Positions 45,385 through 56,697 are shown, numbered from the stretch's first letter. The stretch is DNA of 64,000 nt from Acanthosepion esculentum (GCA_964036315.1 OZ038482.1:16364569-16428568), one strand, 5' to 3'. Program-made: numbers and translations. The notes: a model not told the origin generated them from the sequence alone.

Positions 45385-45865
45385 AAAAATTACAGCGAAG
45401 AAAATGGCGACTTACCTCGTCAAACCAAGCGACAGCGCGTCGCGTGTATCCTACGACGGAAAAGAAAATTACTTACCAAAAAAAAAGGGCACGTATTCCG
45501 CATGACATGCTGAAGATGGAATATGTAAATTAAAAACAAGACCGTCGCAGGAGTCGCTAAAAAAGTATTTTGATATGCAAAAATTGGGCGTCCTCTACCA
45601 GTTGTCGACGAATGAAAAAAATGCTCGATCGATTAAAGCAGTTGGTGTTCTCGAATCAGGAGGAAACAACTGATGTATCTTGGCTACCACGTTCTCCGGA
45701 GAGTGAGTTATTTTTCCGAATGGTTACGTGCATTGTGATTTGTGAGATAGGACCTGCGAATCGAGATTTCCGCATTTCTTTCTGCCCCCGATATTCGAGT
45801 CTGAACTTACAGTGATTTGTTCTCTGTGTTGTGGAATTAATCTGCGACAAATATTTCCTTTGCTT
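45385..45865 (-). repeat. Dispersed repeat, about 480 bp, copy 2
   Basis: Second copy of 34575-35065 in the same orientation. Confidence 0.7.
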
Positions 45866-46390
45866 TCAGAACGCTTACAATAACATAGAACAATAAAACG
45901 AGAACACAAGCTGCCACGTAAAGACGCGGAAACGCAATATGTGAAAATGATGATACCGGCATAATATAAACAAAAATCAAATTTTTGATAAAAATGATAA
46001 CCGAAGTTACTCAGTCATTGAACACTTTATATAAATATTTCATATAAATATGCGTCGGTAACCAGGAAAATTATCCAAAATATAGAAAGAAAGAAATAAA
46101 ATAAATCCTTAACAAAGGTCATTTTGCTATTGCTCACCCAATACAAGGCCGAAATATGTAGGATGGATAACGGTTGGTCATCGACTTGAAAAGATTAAGA
46201 TTACAATGTTCAATGAAATATCCCGTCTGGGGTCCGTTCCACATTGCAACAGTTCTGGGGAAGCTTTGGAACTTCTTCCTTACCAATGGAATATGAAAGG
46301 AATAGGGATGTGTCTACTCAGTGTATGTGGTATAGCGAGTCCTAGCCGTGAAGGTCTGGGCCAGTGGAACCAAAGAATTCCTCCGAACAT

Positions 46391-47975
46391 CTACCATGAA
46401 AATAACGCAGATGCTAACAACGTCTTATGTCTGTGGTAAAGGGTAGAAAACCGTTCATCACCCACAAGGCCGCGTAAACGCTTTTGAGTCCTATCGAGAC
46501 TGAAAAGTGAGGATTGGGCATCTCCCACCCAAATATGGCATAGATATTCCATTTTGTTCTGTCTCTTGTAAAGATAGAGCCTGCCAGGAGGAGTCAGATA
46601 CTTGCTGGAACGATACAAGTAACCGACCATTTTAACAGCATATTCAGTAATGTATCGTCCCCAAAAACGTTTCAGGCAAGGAGCCTCATTTAGAGTACAA
46701 CAGTTCATCATGGCTGTAGAAAACTCAGGATCATCTTTGTGATGATGGAACTAGTTTGGTTTTGGCGGTATTATTACAAGCCAGCCTTTACCCATTTGAG
46801 CAGTACGAGCAAGATTAACGGAGAGATCAGCTGCCAGGTTCTGGACATCTAGATTTTTAGTGGTGCTCCTATAAACCATGGTATCATCTGCATATATATT
46901 TACTAGTAATGTGAGAATGATCTTAGTCAAATCGTTAATATATAGTAGAAAAAGGATAGCACAGAGAAGAAAACCTTGAGGGAGGTCTGCGTTGATCTCA
47001 TGAGTTTCTAAGGACTGGCCATTAACAACGACATTTATGGTTCCATTCGAGAGGAAGGACTTGATTGTAGAGAAAACTACGAGAATTATCACAGCTAGCG
47101 ACTTCATGTAACAATTCCCTACACACACTTTGTCAAAAGCCTTCGAGATGTCTAAGGCGATCGCTCTCGTGATGGATTTATTATCAAGCGTTTCTATGAT
47201 TGTATGCGTAATGACAATTAAGTCAACACCAGTCAACTTATAGGAGCAAAGTTCCTACTGTTTATCGCTCAAGATGCGTTTAATGTTAAGGCAAGTGATA
47301 ACCTTCTTGCTGATGACAATTAATGAGGCTGATAAGGCGATATTGCGATGGAGATGAGCGCTCATCCGCTTAAACTCAGCAGACAGATGGCACCTTCCAT
47401 AAACCTGGGAAACATTACTCTATCAGGCAGTAGTAAAACAATTTTGATAAGCTCCACAATAAAGTTCTAAAGAACAACTGCAGAAATTTTATCTGGACCA
47501 GTAGCCTTCGTAGAGTCACAGTTTTTTTATAAATTTAAAAATTTCCCGATGCCGAGAGAGATGTTGGAAAGTTTGTGTTCCATGATAGGTGGATGTCAGG
47601 TAGGGGATGACCCTTACCCTCGAACAAAGATATTTGCTTTTTCTGATAAGGAGAATATAACCTTGAGAGAATTTATGATGGAGGGCTCTACTGGTTTGAC
47701 TTTATTCAGAACATTATTTGAGAATTTTCAAAACTCCCGTGAGCTAAATTTCATGTTTTCAACTTTGGCTTGGACTGCTTGTGCATAGCTGCTTTTTAGC
47801 ATTTTCCTTTTTTTTCTGATAGCATGGGCTTATGAAACCAGAAAGGTTACAGCGCAGTTTCTGATAGAGATGACAGTAATCGGTAAGGTGATCTATGCCC
47901 GCAGCACATTCGGGCGGGCGTAGACCATAGCTAATTATCCAGCATTTTGTTGGCACATGTTTGAAAAGACCCATT
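46391..47975 (-). pseudogene. Jockey/CR1-like non-LTR retrotransposon, RT domain
   Basis: In minus-strand order: KKKENAKKQL (spacer after the endonuclease), DSTKATGPDKISAVVL (RT block 0), AIALDISKAFDKV (block A with catalytic Asp), DLPQGFLLCAILFLLYINDL (block B), VNIYADDTMVYRS (block C, the YADD pair intact), then RFWGRYITEYAVKMVGYLYR and MEYLCHIWVGDA. The C-terminus is cut off at 46391. The long middle frame, 46751-47236, is open, but stops and shifts at about 46750 and 47240-47760 kill the element. It is the most complete RT in the window and belongs with the fragments at 18916-19395 and 59378-59910. Confidence 0.88.
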
Positions 47976-47999
47976 CGAAAATGATGCGACTGTTTAAGC

Positions 48000-48769
48000 A
48001 GCTCTATTTCTGACGAATGTGGAGAGGGAAACTATGGCAATGTATGATCTAAACTTATCCAGTCAGCATTATTTAACCATATATATAGATATAGATTCCG
48101 TCATCTGATCTGAAGGTATTAGGGGAATCTTGATCCGTATAATGCTTCATCACTAAATTATTTAACAGAGAATTAATAGACGGTTATGTTGAAAAATAAA
48201 TGTTTATTATATAAAACAAATTATATTTATCATTAAGCTATGGACTCAATAAATATAATATGATATATAACACCGTAAATCAAGCCCTACCCACGTCTCT
48301 CACCCACACAAGACAGACATACTTGCGGAGGTGTTGAGGTTTCACACTTATACACACACCCATACTAATATATACACTTACACACATCATACACACTCCC
48401 AAAGAATTAAATGATAGCATCCCCTTCACAGCAAGAAATAACACTATCAATAGGACTGAGGCAATTCTGAGTTGCATCAATCTCCCCAGCCTCTATATTA
48501 AAACAACTTAAAAGAGGCCGTTTGACCAACACCAGGAATGACCAAAATTAACGATAAAAAACAAACAAAAACTACAGATAAAGTTGATTTTCTTCAGAAA
48601 GTCATTCATTCCTGTAGTTCTAAGAAGCGGGATTTTTTTCCCCTGATGATGGCCATGCTGGCCGAAATTAGTCGAGGAACCTAATTGAAATAATAAAACA
48701 AAAAAAAATATTAATATACAACCCAGCGTGTCTGAAAATTTTATTTTTTTAATATTTTTTATTGTTCAA

Positions 48770-48770
<1 letters not shown>
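48000..48770. other. No gene; one hammerhead-like motif at 48635-48680
   Basis: AT-rich sequence. Apart from the motif listed next, nothing recognised. Confidence 0.4.
48635..48680 (+). ncRNA. Hammerhead-like motif (imperfect)
   Basis: CTGATGA at 48643-48649, helix II GGCC/GGCC with ATGCT loop, GAAA, TTAG, TC. Helix I TTTCCC/GAGGAA has one mismatch and one wobble. Helix III is reduced to a single A-U pair, so cleavage is uncertain. Confidence 0.5.

Positions 48771-48774
<4 letters not shown>

Positions 48775-48831
<57 letters not shown>
48775..48831. repeat. (TA)n microsatellite
   Basis: About 28 units beside a single arm (48855-48960) of the palindrome family at 36.5 kb. Confidence 0.95.
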
Positions 48832-48837
<6 letters not shown>

Positions 48838-49365
48838 TATTTTTTAAAATATTATTCCATCGCTACATAAGAGTTCTCATGTTTCAAAAACTGAACCTAA
48901 AAATTTCAATTTCATTCATAGAAATTAAATTAAATTAAAGCGAATTTTGGAATAACTAGTTTTGAAATTTACGGAGCTTTATAAGCATATACATTCATAA
49001 TATTAATTTCTATGGATATGGAGAAAACAATCATTTATTAAAATTTAAAATTAAGGGGTGGTAATGTATTCATATTCACTGACAATTATTGTATCAACAT
49101 ATCAGTTACTTTCGAAAAGAGGTTAAGTCAAGGTATGGAAGGGGTGTCTTTTATCAAACTAAAGATGACATCTGTTCACCGCATATCGTCTGGTCTATTT
49201 CAACGACAGAAGTTTTTTGGCACTTTTGTTATACCGTTAAATGTGTACCACTGTTGTATCGAGTACAGTTTTTTAAAAATAAAAACAAAAATACTAAAGA
49301 ACTTTGGATTATTAACCTAACGGTTCTTTCCTATTTTTCTATATACTCACACAGACACACACACA

Positions 49366-49368
<3 letters not shown>

Positions 49369-49419
<51 letters not shown>
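49369..49419. repeat. (TA)n microsatellite
   Basis: About 25 units, left border of the unit holding the minus-strand hammerhead at 49547. Confidence 0.95.
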
Positions 49420-49423
<4 letters not shown>

Positions 49424-49546
49424 GAAGAGATTAAATAGTTCCAACAAGAGAAAAGTGTGTATATTAAAAAGAAGAGATATATCGCAAACGTTTTTGGTTG
49501 TAATGTGGATTTTTTTTTTTAAATATTATGCTTTATTTTGCCTAAT

Positions 49547-49589
49547 TTTGCTACACGGGTTTCCGGTCTCGCAACCGTCATCAGGCAAA
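49547..49589 (-). ncRNA. Hammerhead ribozyme motif (type I), minus strand
   Basis: Read on the minus strand: helix I TTTGC (49589-49585) paired with GCAAA (49551-49547), CTGATGA (49584-49578), helix II CGGT/ACCG with TGCGAG loop, GAAA, helix III A-U plus C-G closing CCGT, and cleavage triplet GTA. All core positions are present. The two-pair helix III with a tetraloop is the same architecture as at 26912-26958, with unrelated loops, so this is a separate family. Confidence 0.75.
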
Positions 49590-49689
49590 GGGTGAAAATT
49601 TCCACATATTATTAAAAATAATTATTTTTTTCTTTATGTTCTTCGATGTTAAATATTCTAGATATGAGACATTCTCTTTTTTGTGTTAG

Positions 49690-50110
49690 TGGCAACAGAA
49701 CTCTTCACCAAGCCACACAAGCAGTCATGGCTGTCATAAAATTTCTGCGAACACATCACCCCTTAAAACAGATCACTTAACTCCGTAGACTGCAATCCCA
49801 CCTCCTTGATTATTATTTGTGGGGCGCAGTTGAGCGAGAGAACACAAAACTCCTTGTAACATCAAAAATGTATTGAAGGCAAGGATTATAGCAATATTCA
49901 CCAACCTAAACAAGGAGACTGTTTAGAAGAGTTGCAAGAGATTCCGAAGTCGTCTTGAGGTTGTGGTTGAATCCAATGGTGTTTTTATTAAATAAATTTA
50001 GTATTTCAAGCTATTTTTGTCTTATTTTGGTAAATATATCTGTTAAAATGAGATGCCAGTGTTATTTTCATTTTGGCATAATTTAGATGACAATTTATCC
50101 ATCGCATCCT
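49690..50110 (+). pseudogene. mariner-like transposase relic, copy 2
   Basis: It aligns at DNA level with 8370-8790. It has CTCCGTAGACTGCAATCCC, GATTATTATTTGTGGGGCGC (the LDYxxWGAVE block), then GATTCCGAAGTCGTC and a 3' flank ending GACAATTTATCCATCGC. More frameshifts than copy 1; no ORF survives. Confidence 0.75.
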
Positions 50111-50520
50111 AGATATATGAGTGTATGTGTGTATGCGTACGTTATGCTACCAACATAAGGGAATTTGTTAATGAAAATTAATTTATGCGAACACGTATTT
50201 TTGCTGACTTATCGGAAGAAAACTTTTGCCTTCGATTGCGTACTAGCATACAATATGAATCTGGATGCATGTTATAAAGTTCGTGTAACGCCTATAGTTG
50301 CTGGTAAGACTAAGGTAAACACTAGAAACAAAAGGATGAGTGAAGAAGAATTTAATTCCATGAGAATATGGACTAAGAATACAGCAATTCAGTACGACTC
50401 TAAGCGATACGCCTTTGTCACCCACGTTTTGCCATCTTCCATGAGCAGACATTTTACTCATAACATATGGACTAGTCTGTTTCAATAATAGGGGGAGGAA
50501 GGTTAGTCAACAGTGTAGAA
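50111..50520. other. No recognised gene
   Basis: The 107-codon plus ORF at 50165-50488 is open but has no domain I recognise. Its antisense partner is also open, typical of chance overlap. Confidence 0.35.
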
Positions 50521-50529
50521 GTTCATGTA

Positions 50530-50555
50530 TCCTCTCTATCTCCCTCCCTCCCTTC

Positions 50556-50640
<85 letters not shown>
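50530..50640. repeat. (CT)n-(TA)n microsatellite
   Basis: Left border of the palindrome at 50640-50770. Confidence 0.95.
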
Positions 50641-50642
<2 letters not shown>

Positions 50643-50763
50643 AAACAATCCCAAATCACCTCATATGGGGAAATGGCTATTTCGGGGTTGATAAGACAGA
50701 CGACCGATATTTTCATCTGCCGTAATAGGCTATTCTCCATATGAAGTGATTTGTGATTTTATT

Positions 50764-50770
<7 letters not shown>
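50640..50770. repeat. Palindrome bounded by (TA)n on both sides
   Basis: ATAAACAATCCCAAATCACC on the left pairs with its complement ending ATTGTTTAT on the right. Arms are about 32 bp with a 60-bp loop. The loop contains GACGACCGATATTTTCATCT, not a convincing ribozyme. Confidence 0.75.

Positions 50771-50831
<61 letters not shown>
50767..50831. repeat. (TA)n microsatellite
   Basis: Right border of the same palindrome. Confidence 0.95.
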
Positions 50832-50834
<3 letters not shown>

Positions 50835-50839
50835 ATGTT

Positions 50840-51655
50840 TTAGCGTTTATAGATCATTATTAAGAGATATAAATCATCCTACAAGAATTAGCAATAGCAG
50901 TTTAATATTGAATGCAAATACGATAAACATTTTTTCACTGATTTTCAATTGACCTGCTTCACTTTTTCCTCATCTTTTTTATAATTCAGGTTATCAAGGC
51001 AAAAGCACAAGTTCTGGAAGTATGGCAGCCAAGGGAGATAATCGATTGAATTTCGTAGAATAAAATGTCAAAAGTCAAGTCAAAGCTTGAACCAGAAAAC
51101 CAGCGATATCTGTTCTTATGATATTCACTTAATCTTTGATTCCACAAACCTTGACATTTTCAAAATGTCTTTCCTTTTTATTCAGAGTTCTTCATATGCT
51201 ATGGCATTTTACACGACAAAAAGCATAATAATTCTACGGCACAAAATTATATTAAAGAAATAATAATCTTTGGGCGCATAACCGTATAATAACTCTTCTG
51301 AGTGGGTGCCTAAACGTGTGGCTTTGTGCCTGACCAGATTAAGCTTAGTAAGCAAAAAAGACGCTTAAACATTGACACACTGTCAGCTGTTATGACTGTA
51401 GAATAATAATGCGAATAGACTCGACGGTTCACCGGTAATGGGACTGACATCAGGTTCGCTCCTGGGCTTTCATTTTTATGAGTGGAGATCAGAGCCTTCT
51501 CGGTGGGTTTTTGTAACACACCCCGTTATGCCGGCGTAGTACTGATCGTAATTTGTCAAAAGTCTGCCAATATGACACTTCTTGTGGCTAATGAAGCCTG
51601 GATTGGAGAGACACAATGACACATTTATCACACGTCATATTTACCCAAGTTATGA
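50840..51655. other. No recognised gene
   Basis: AT-rich, nothing recognised. Confidence 0.4.
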
Positions 51656-51659
51656 TAAT

Positions 51660-51915
51660 ACTTGCCCACTCGTATTCGAAGATACTCGCCTACTAGGGCA
51701 GCTAGCCAATCCCTAATTCAGGCACATGTGTTTGTTCAACACCTTAATTACAGTTTCTGTGAGAGGACGTGTTATCTAGCGTGATCAACAATCTGAACAA
51801 GGCCAGCACACTCGGTCACGATGACTTGGGACTTCGTGCTAGCGCAGCTAGTGTTCCGTCTGTCCAATTTTACAGGTTTTCAGGCACTTTCCAAAGGTGC
51901 CGAACGCAGGGATCT
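51660..51915 (-). repeat. Dispersed repeat, inverted copy of 27082-27428
   Basis: The complement reproduces GTTGATCACGCTAGATAACA, AGGGATTGGCTAGC and TCTTCGAATACGAGTGG. It ends next to the SINE at 51940. Confidence 0.75.
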
Positions 51916-51939
51916 TCCTCCCCCTAGACCGATAACATC

Positions 51940-52021
51940 AGAAATTCTCCCTCCTGATAAATCAACCGTGGTGAGATTCATGGTCAGAAGGCAAACGTTC
52001 TAACCACTCGGCCACGCGCCC
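51940..52021 (-). mobile_element. tRNA-derived SINE head
   Basis: The minus strand reads GGGCGCGTGGCCGAGTGG, with a consensus A box, then TTAGAACGTTTGCCTTCTGA and a B-box position CATGAATCTCACC that has lost GTTCGA. The length to the B box fits a tRNA-Ser/Leu-like precursor. The decayed B box and lack of acceptor pairing rule out a functional tRNA. Confidence 0.7.
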
Positions 52022-52135
52022 AAGTTACAGATACATTCATACACACATAAACTCATATACACAACTCTACATATACAAGTATAATTATTTTCAAATGTAC
52101 ACATGTATATACATATAAACAGGTGTGCACGCGCG

Positions 52136-52138
<3 letters not shown>

Positions 52139-52189
<51 letters not shown>

Positions 52190-52190
52190 C
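52139..52190. repeat. (CA)n-(TA)n microsatellite
   Basis: CA then TA units. GTCTTTAAATATAT just before the TA run at 52300 resembles flanks at 44110-44146. Confidence 0.9.
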
Positions 52191-52299
52191 ATTTTTGAAT
52201 TGGACAGAGTCCGACAATTTATTTAAAGACATTTTTGATACGTTTACTTAAATACTTGTATCTATAAAAAGAACGTTAAACATATAAAAAATGTCTTTA

Positions 52300-52326
52300 A
52301 ATATATATATATATATATATATATAT
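52300..52326. repeat. (TA)n microsatellite
   Basis: Left border of the foldback at 52357-52830. Confidence 0.9.
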
Positions 52327-52356
52327 TTGTGTATTGAGGCAGCAATCCTTCTTTCA

Positions 52357-52824
52357 TGCACATTTCATTAAAAACAACTGACAAGGTGCTTTTATTTAGT
52401 TTTTTTATATAAATTCTCGGGCGATCTAATAAAGTCTTTCTTTTCAGATGATAAATTATATAAAAACTGTCCGAATGTTCTTAATGGAATCCTTACTAAT
52501 AAAAACAAACAAACCAACACTTAATAATATTAACTTTGAACATGGACATAATATCTTGACCGTGTTTGGAAACAAAAAAATGAATCATTTTATAAAACAT
52601 ACATATAAAAAACTATTTCTAATTCTAACAGTTGAAATATAATCCTTGAAAATGGCTAAATGTATAGCCGAAAGCGCTCGGAAAAAAGAACATTCGGACA
52701 GTTTTTATATAATTTATCATCTGAAAAGAAAAACTTTATTAGATCGCACGAGAAATTATATAAAAATCTAAATAAAAAAGTAAATAATAAAAGTAAATCA
52801 CCTTGTCAGTCGTTTGTAATGAAA

Positions 52825-52830
<6 letters not shown>
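52357..52830. mobile_element. Foldback element bounded by (TA)n
   Basis: The left arm, 52357-52482, pairs with the right arm, 52680-52830, from GCACATTTCATT to its complement at 52830. The loop matches 36030-36180 in inverse orientation. CTTGAAAATGGC and AGCCGAAAGCGCTC near 52645-52680 resemble a hammerhead that has lost its CUGANGA box. Confidence 0.75.

Positions 52831-52887
<57 letters not shown>
52830..52887. repeat. (TA)n microsatellite
   Basis: Right border of the foldback and left border of the SINE that follows. Confidence 0.95.
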
Positions 52888-52890
<3 letters not shown>

Positions 52891-53010
52891 AGGAGGTACG
52901 GTGGAGTAGTGCATAGCGGCTCGGGTTGAGAAATCGGAGAGCCGAGTTGAATACATTACCATTACCTTCAATTAAGTGTTTGGGAAACGTATAAATCCTC
53001 TTCTTCTCCT
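52888..53010 (+). mobile_element. tRNA-like SINE body related to the 5S composite family, without 5S head
   Basis: ACGGTGGAGTAGTGCATAGC, TCGGGTTGAGAAATCGGAG, AGCCGAGTTGAATAC (B-box position) and TTTGGGAAACGTATAAATCC follow the same order as the body at 59105-59240. The 5S segment is absent; sequence to the left is (TA)n. Confidence 0.6.
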
Positions 53011-53248
53011 ATGAGTAAATAGCAGGACAGACTGGGTTCTATAGCAACTGGTCTAGAAGAAGGAAAACTCTGAATTCAAAACCTGCTGGGAGTCGTTTGG
53101 GGACCTTTGGCACCAGATCTCTGTATCCACCTCTTCGAAAAGAGTGGTCGATTCTGCACAAAGACTTCACCACTATAATCAAATCATATGCGCAGCTGTC
53201 AGTTCCTAGGAACTAAGTTGCATGACCCTCATACGTAGAATACAGGAG

Positions 53249-53251
<3 letters not shown>

Positions 53252-53293
<42 letters not shown>
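53252..53293. repeat. (TA)n microsatellite
   Basis: Starts directly before an RT fragment. Confidence 0.95.
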
Positions 53294-53295
<2 letters not shown>

Positions 53296-53296
<1 letters not shown>

Positions 53297-53650
53297 CGCC
53301 CCAATCTATTTAATCTCTTCCTAGACTATGCGCGTATACAAGTATAGATGTAAAGAGATGGACACTGATCATTTAAATATTCCATATTATATCCTAAATG
53401 AATCTACTAATATAAAATAGCGTTCCTGCTTATGTGCCCGAGGCCATTGTACAGAGCTTAAGGGGGACTATGCTGATGACATATTTATTCAAAGGTGGGG
53501 TAAGATTATGAACAAAAAATAGCGTCTAGTATGTTAATAAGTGAAACAAGAGAAAAATTTCCAAAACAGAAACAATGTGTTCTGGAATTGGGATGAAAGT
53601 AATGATATGCGTACCCTGAATCCTTCATAAAAACACAGGATGCTGATTTA
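53296..53650 (+). pseudogene. Non-LTR retrotransposon RT fragment (blocks B-D)
   Basis: Frames read PNLFNLFLDYA, matching the SPxLFNLxLD segment after GxxQGDxLSP, then GDYADDIFIQRW, the catalytic YADD block, and then KTETMC-like codons. Stops and shifts interrupt at 53350 and 53520. The order and spacing fit an RT palm. The clade is uncertain; it is distinct from the Jockey/CR1-like copies. Confidence 0.6.
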
Positions 53651-53659
53651 ATAAATACG

Positions 53660-53995
53660 AAACGTGTCTGCCTATATCTCTGAAATGAGGTATTATGATT
53701 ACTTGTATTACTTAAATTATTCAGACAGTTATCCTCATCTTCATTGCTATATTCACAAGGTTTTGGCCTCTATATCTCTGAGATGAGGCATTATGATTAC
53801 TTGTATTATTTACATTATTCGGACAATAATCCTCATCTTCATTGCCATATTCACAACGTTTCGGCCTCTATATCTCTGAGATGAGGTATTATTACTTGTA
53901 TTACTTACATTATTCTGATTTTTATCCACATCTCCATTGCCATATGCACAACGTTTCGACTGTTGTATGCTCCGGACCTATTCAGGTGATTGGAA
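53660..53995 (-). repeat. Tandem array of the SINE/hammerhead family tail
   Basis: Three units of about 107 bp contain CTATATCTCTGAGATGAGG and CACAACGTTTCGGCC. The last ends in a degraded core, CTGAATAGGTCC...CAGTCGAAACGTTG on the minus strand. Confidence 0.75.
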
Positions 53996-53999
53996 TTTC

Positions 54000-54945
54000 C
54001 ACATACATAACTAAAAAATTAACCTAAAAACAACACTCATGTTGTTAAATAAACGAGAGATCGAGACTTTTACATGGATGTCAGGCATGGCGCCAAACTT
54101 GTTGTTCGGGAATATATAAAGTTTTGGCTATATACTTTTCATATCGATGGTTAAATGGCTTCGAGCGATTAAAACGTGTAGGTCTCAGCGAGGACCATCC
54201 TTGGTAGACTGGCGTTACAAAATCACAAAGAACTGTAACAGATAAAATAAACCACTTCTCCTGAAGACTTTAAGCAACAGCATCACCTTAAATGGGTAAC
54301 ATGTGTAACGCGAAGTGTGAAAAATAACATAATCAATATTATGATGTTTCACTCTATCACAAACAAAATCAAGTAAGGAAACCTCCATCAATACTAAAAA
54401 GAACATTAACAGCAACTGAACCTGTGAAACCTACTTTCTTGAAAATTTATTTGAAGAGAAAGATTTTATAAATTTCAACCGAAAGCAAGTCTCAGTGCCC
54501 GGCCAATAAATGCCGAATGTTTCCTCATGACAAAACAGTTAATATTACCATTACTATTACCATATATGCATATATATATGCATTTTACTTGGTGATGTTT
54601 TACAAGTTATTCGTTTTTAGTTTTCAATTTTTAAGTAACGCCGTAAAAATTCTCCTCCAGACAAAGCTTACAATTTTGGGATTTATTGTTGTAGGCTGGT
54701 ACTGTTTTCCTTGTATTTAATTTCCCATGTGTGTTTAGAAAGTATTGTGCTGTTCATGTGCTTACTATTGGTAAAAGATGTTTTGCGTATATAGTTTCTC
54801 TATTCCCAGGGTCTTTGTGTTACTCCTGTGTATTCGGTCACTGCAGTTTTTACAGCTGCTTGGTATATTATATTGTTTTACAGATATTTGACGCTTAAGG
54901 AACATTAATGATTTCATTTGTAGTTAGATGTGGTATTGTTTGTGC
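54000..54945. other. No recognised gene
   Basis: AT-rich. ORFs at 54215-54415 (minus) and 54517-54720 (plus) are hydrophobic by base composition and show no motif. Confidence 0.4.
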
Positions 54946-54950
54946 CGGCG

Positions 54951-55081
54951 ATCTGCTACAGTTGCACTGAGAACAGGACACACATAATTAAGGTGTTTCA
55001 ACGGAAAAATAATTAAAAAATTATTTTCCCGTTGAACCTCTTTATTATGTGTGTTCTGTTCTCAGTGCAACTGTAGCAGAT
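54951..55081. repeat. Near-perfect palindrome next to (TA)n
   Basis: Arms of about 63 bp, from ATCTGCTACAGTTGCACTGA to its complement, almost without loop. The CTACAGTTGCACTGAGAACA part is unchanged between arms, so the inversion is young. Confidence 0.85.
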
Positions 55082-55089
55082 TTGTTTTA

Positions 55090-55096
55090 CTATATA

Positions 55097-55151
<55 letters not shown>
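55090..55151. repeat. (TA)n microsatellite between two palindromes
   Basis: About 30 TA units separating the palindromes at 54951-55081 and 55152-55233. Confidence 0.95.
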
Positions 55152-55153
<2 letters not shown>

Positions 55154-55233
55154 CAAAGTGGAAAAAGTTGTTATGTGACGCGTTTCGTCCTTTAGAACAA
55201 AAAGCATTATAAGAAAACCTTTCCACTTTGTCA
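55152..55233 (-). repeat. Short palindrome with partial hammerhead core
   Basis: TGACAAAGTGGAAA pairs with TTTCCACTTTGTCA. Inside, the minus strand reads GTTC-TAAA-GGAC-GAAAC-GCGTC, which is helix II, the GAAA box and the cleavage triplet of a hammerhead. The CUGANGA box is mutated to CTTTTTG-like sequence. Confidence 0.55.
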
Positions 55234-55349
55234 TACATTTTCGCCCAATATTGTTCTTGATATATAAATATGTATATATCGTTATCTCATTGTTGCGGTG
55301 TCCTCCCTCTAAAGACTCTATGTTGGACTCTTCCGCCTACTATAAGATT

Positions 55350-55605
55350 AGTAGGAGAGAAGGCCTTGGCGGAACAGTGTCAAACCGTTCATCCGTCGAA
55401 TTCTCTGCCTCACCAGAGAGGAACCCGGACGAGGCTTTACCGAAGGGCAAAGTTTCCTCCGGAGAGGTAGACAGGTCCTGAACCCGTTTATACGGGTTCA
55501 AAGGGAATATTTTTGGCCGAGCATACGGGCTCGGAGAACCCACTCTAAACTCGGCTTTGTGCCACATACATCCCTCGTGGGGGTGGGCTGTTAAATATAA
55601 CAGTC
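55350..55605 (+). repeat. Hairpin-rich repeat element (plus copy)
   Basis: Same family as the insert at 17117-17413. It has GAACCCGTTTATACGGGTTC, CCGAGCATACGGGCTCGG, AAGGGCAAAG and a CTTTGTGCCACAT end. Hairpin arms are conserved by compensating base pairs between the copies (CCCGTTTATACGGG here versus GACCCCATATACACGGGGTC at 13.3 kb). Confidence 0.7.
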
Positions 55606-55744
55606 GAATAGATTGAACGCTGGGTCAACCGACACACACTCACTAGTCGTGTAATACTCTTCTGTTGTACTTACTGTTTAATAGATGAGATATCTGTAAC
55701 ACTTGTTTTGTTATTTCTTTACTATTTACTTGGTCACAACACTC

Positions 55745-55745
<1 letters not shown>

Positions 55746-55809
<64 letters not shown>

Positions 55810-55836
55810 GTGTGTGTATGTATATATATATATATA
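55746..55836. repeat. (TA)n microsatellite with TG interruption
   Basis: Left border of the family 2 unit. Confidence 0.95.
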
Positions 55837-55837
55837 G

Positions 55838-56044
55838 TCTTAAGTTGTGCTATATTTATAATAATTGTGCTATAATTTACAATCTATCTATCTATAAATA
55901 TAAATATAAAAGTGAACATTGAAGTCAACACTTAGAGGCGACAGTCTGTTTCGTGCTAGATGCAACCGTCAGGAGTGACGATTGCATCTAGCATGAAACA
56001 GTCTGTCGCCTCTAAGTGTTGACTTCAATGTTCACTTTTATATT

Positions 56045-56045
<1 letters not shown>
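55838..56045. mobile_element. Palindrome with hammerhead-like motifs, family 2, between (TA)n and (GATA)n
   Basis: The core palindrome is 55912-56035. The right arm reads TGACGA-TTGCATCTAGCAT-GAAAC-AGTCT-GTC-GCC, with GAAA and GUC intact but the first C of CUGANGA replaced by G. The left arm carries related changes. It shares the TAGTCTTAAGTTGTGCTATA flank with 32990. Confidence 0.65.

Positions 56046-56104
<59 letters not shown>
56046..56104. repeat. (GATA)n microsatellite
   Basis: About 14 units directly after the palindrome. Confidence 0.95.
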
Positions 56105-56105
<1 letters not shown>

Positions 56106-56109
56106 TGTA

Positions 56110-56695
56110 CATTTTCCGGACTGTACGTTCTGGATTCTGTGACTAGGCTGTTCTGTTCAACGGTAATGAACGTGCAAACAAGATTTATTTGTAGAAGCAT
56201 AATAAGACATTGCCTCAAATATGCTATCTACTCGTGTTCGGTTACACACGTGAACATTTAGCCTGACGTTCAGTTACATTGCAACACAGTCATGAAGTTC
56301 TCCATTGGTGTAACAAGATAGTCAAAGATTGAATTGGCGCTTTGTAGTCTTCTCTCTTTATACAAGTGGTGATCATTTATATGTGTGACAGAGATTTATG
56401 GAGCAGCATCTTCCAGAGTGTAGTCAACCACCCACTTCACGAAATGCCAACCCTTAGAACTATGCCGTGGAATGCTCTTGAGGGAATCAGTTCCATATGC
56501 AACAGGAAAGCGATATATTAGTTTCACCAGGATAACACTCGCTCGTATTTTTATCTATGCTATTTAACATGTTCTGTAAGATGTTCAAGAACTTCCTTGA
56601 CAAACACAAGACCTGTCCCTTTGAACATGTATGTGACTATACAGGTTTGAACTAATATATTGCAGGATCGCATTCGCCTTCTGTACGATTGCAAG
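56110..56695. other. No recognised gene
   Basis: Nothing recognised; moderate GC by local standards. Confidence 0.35.
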
Positions 56696-56697
56696 TA

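Noticed and set aside
50165..50488. A possible small host gene of 107 codons
   Set aside because: Both strands are open over the same interval and I recognise no domain; left as unassigned.
50640..50770. A hammerhead in the loop of this palindrome
   Set aside because: A CAGATGA-like box exists on the minus strand but helix II and the GAAA box do not line up.
51940..52021. A functional tRNA gene of Ser/Leu type
   Set aside because: The B box has lost GTTCGA and no acceptor stem pairs.
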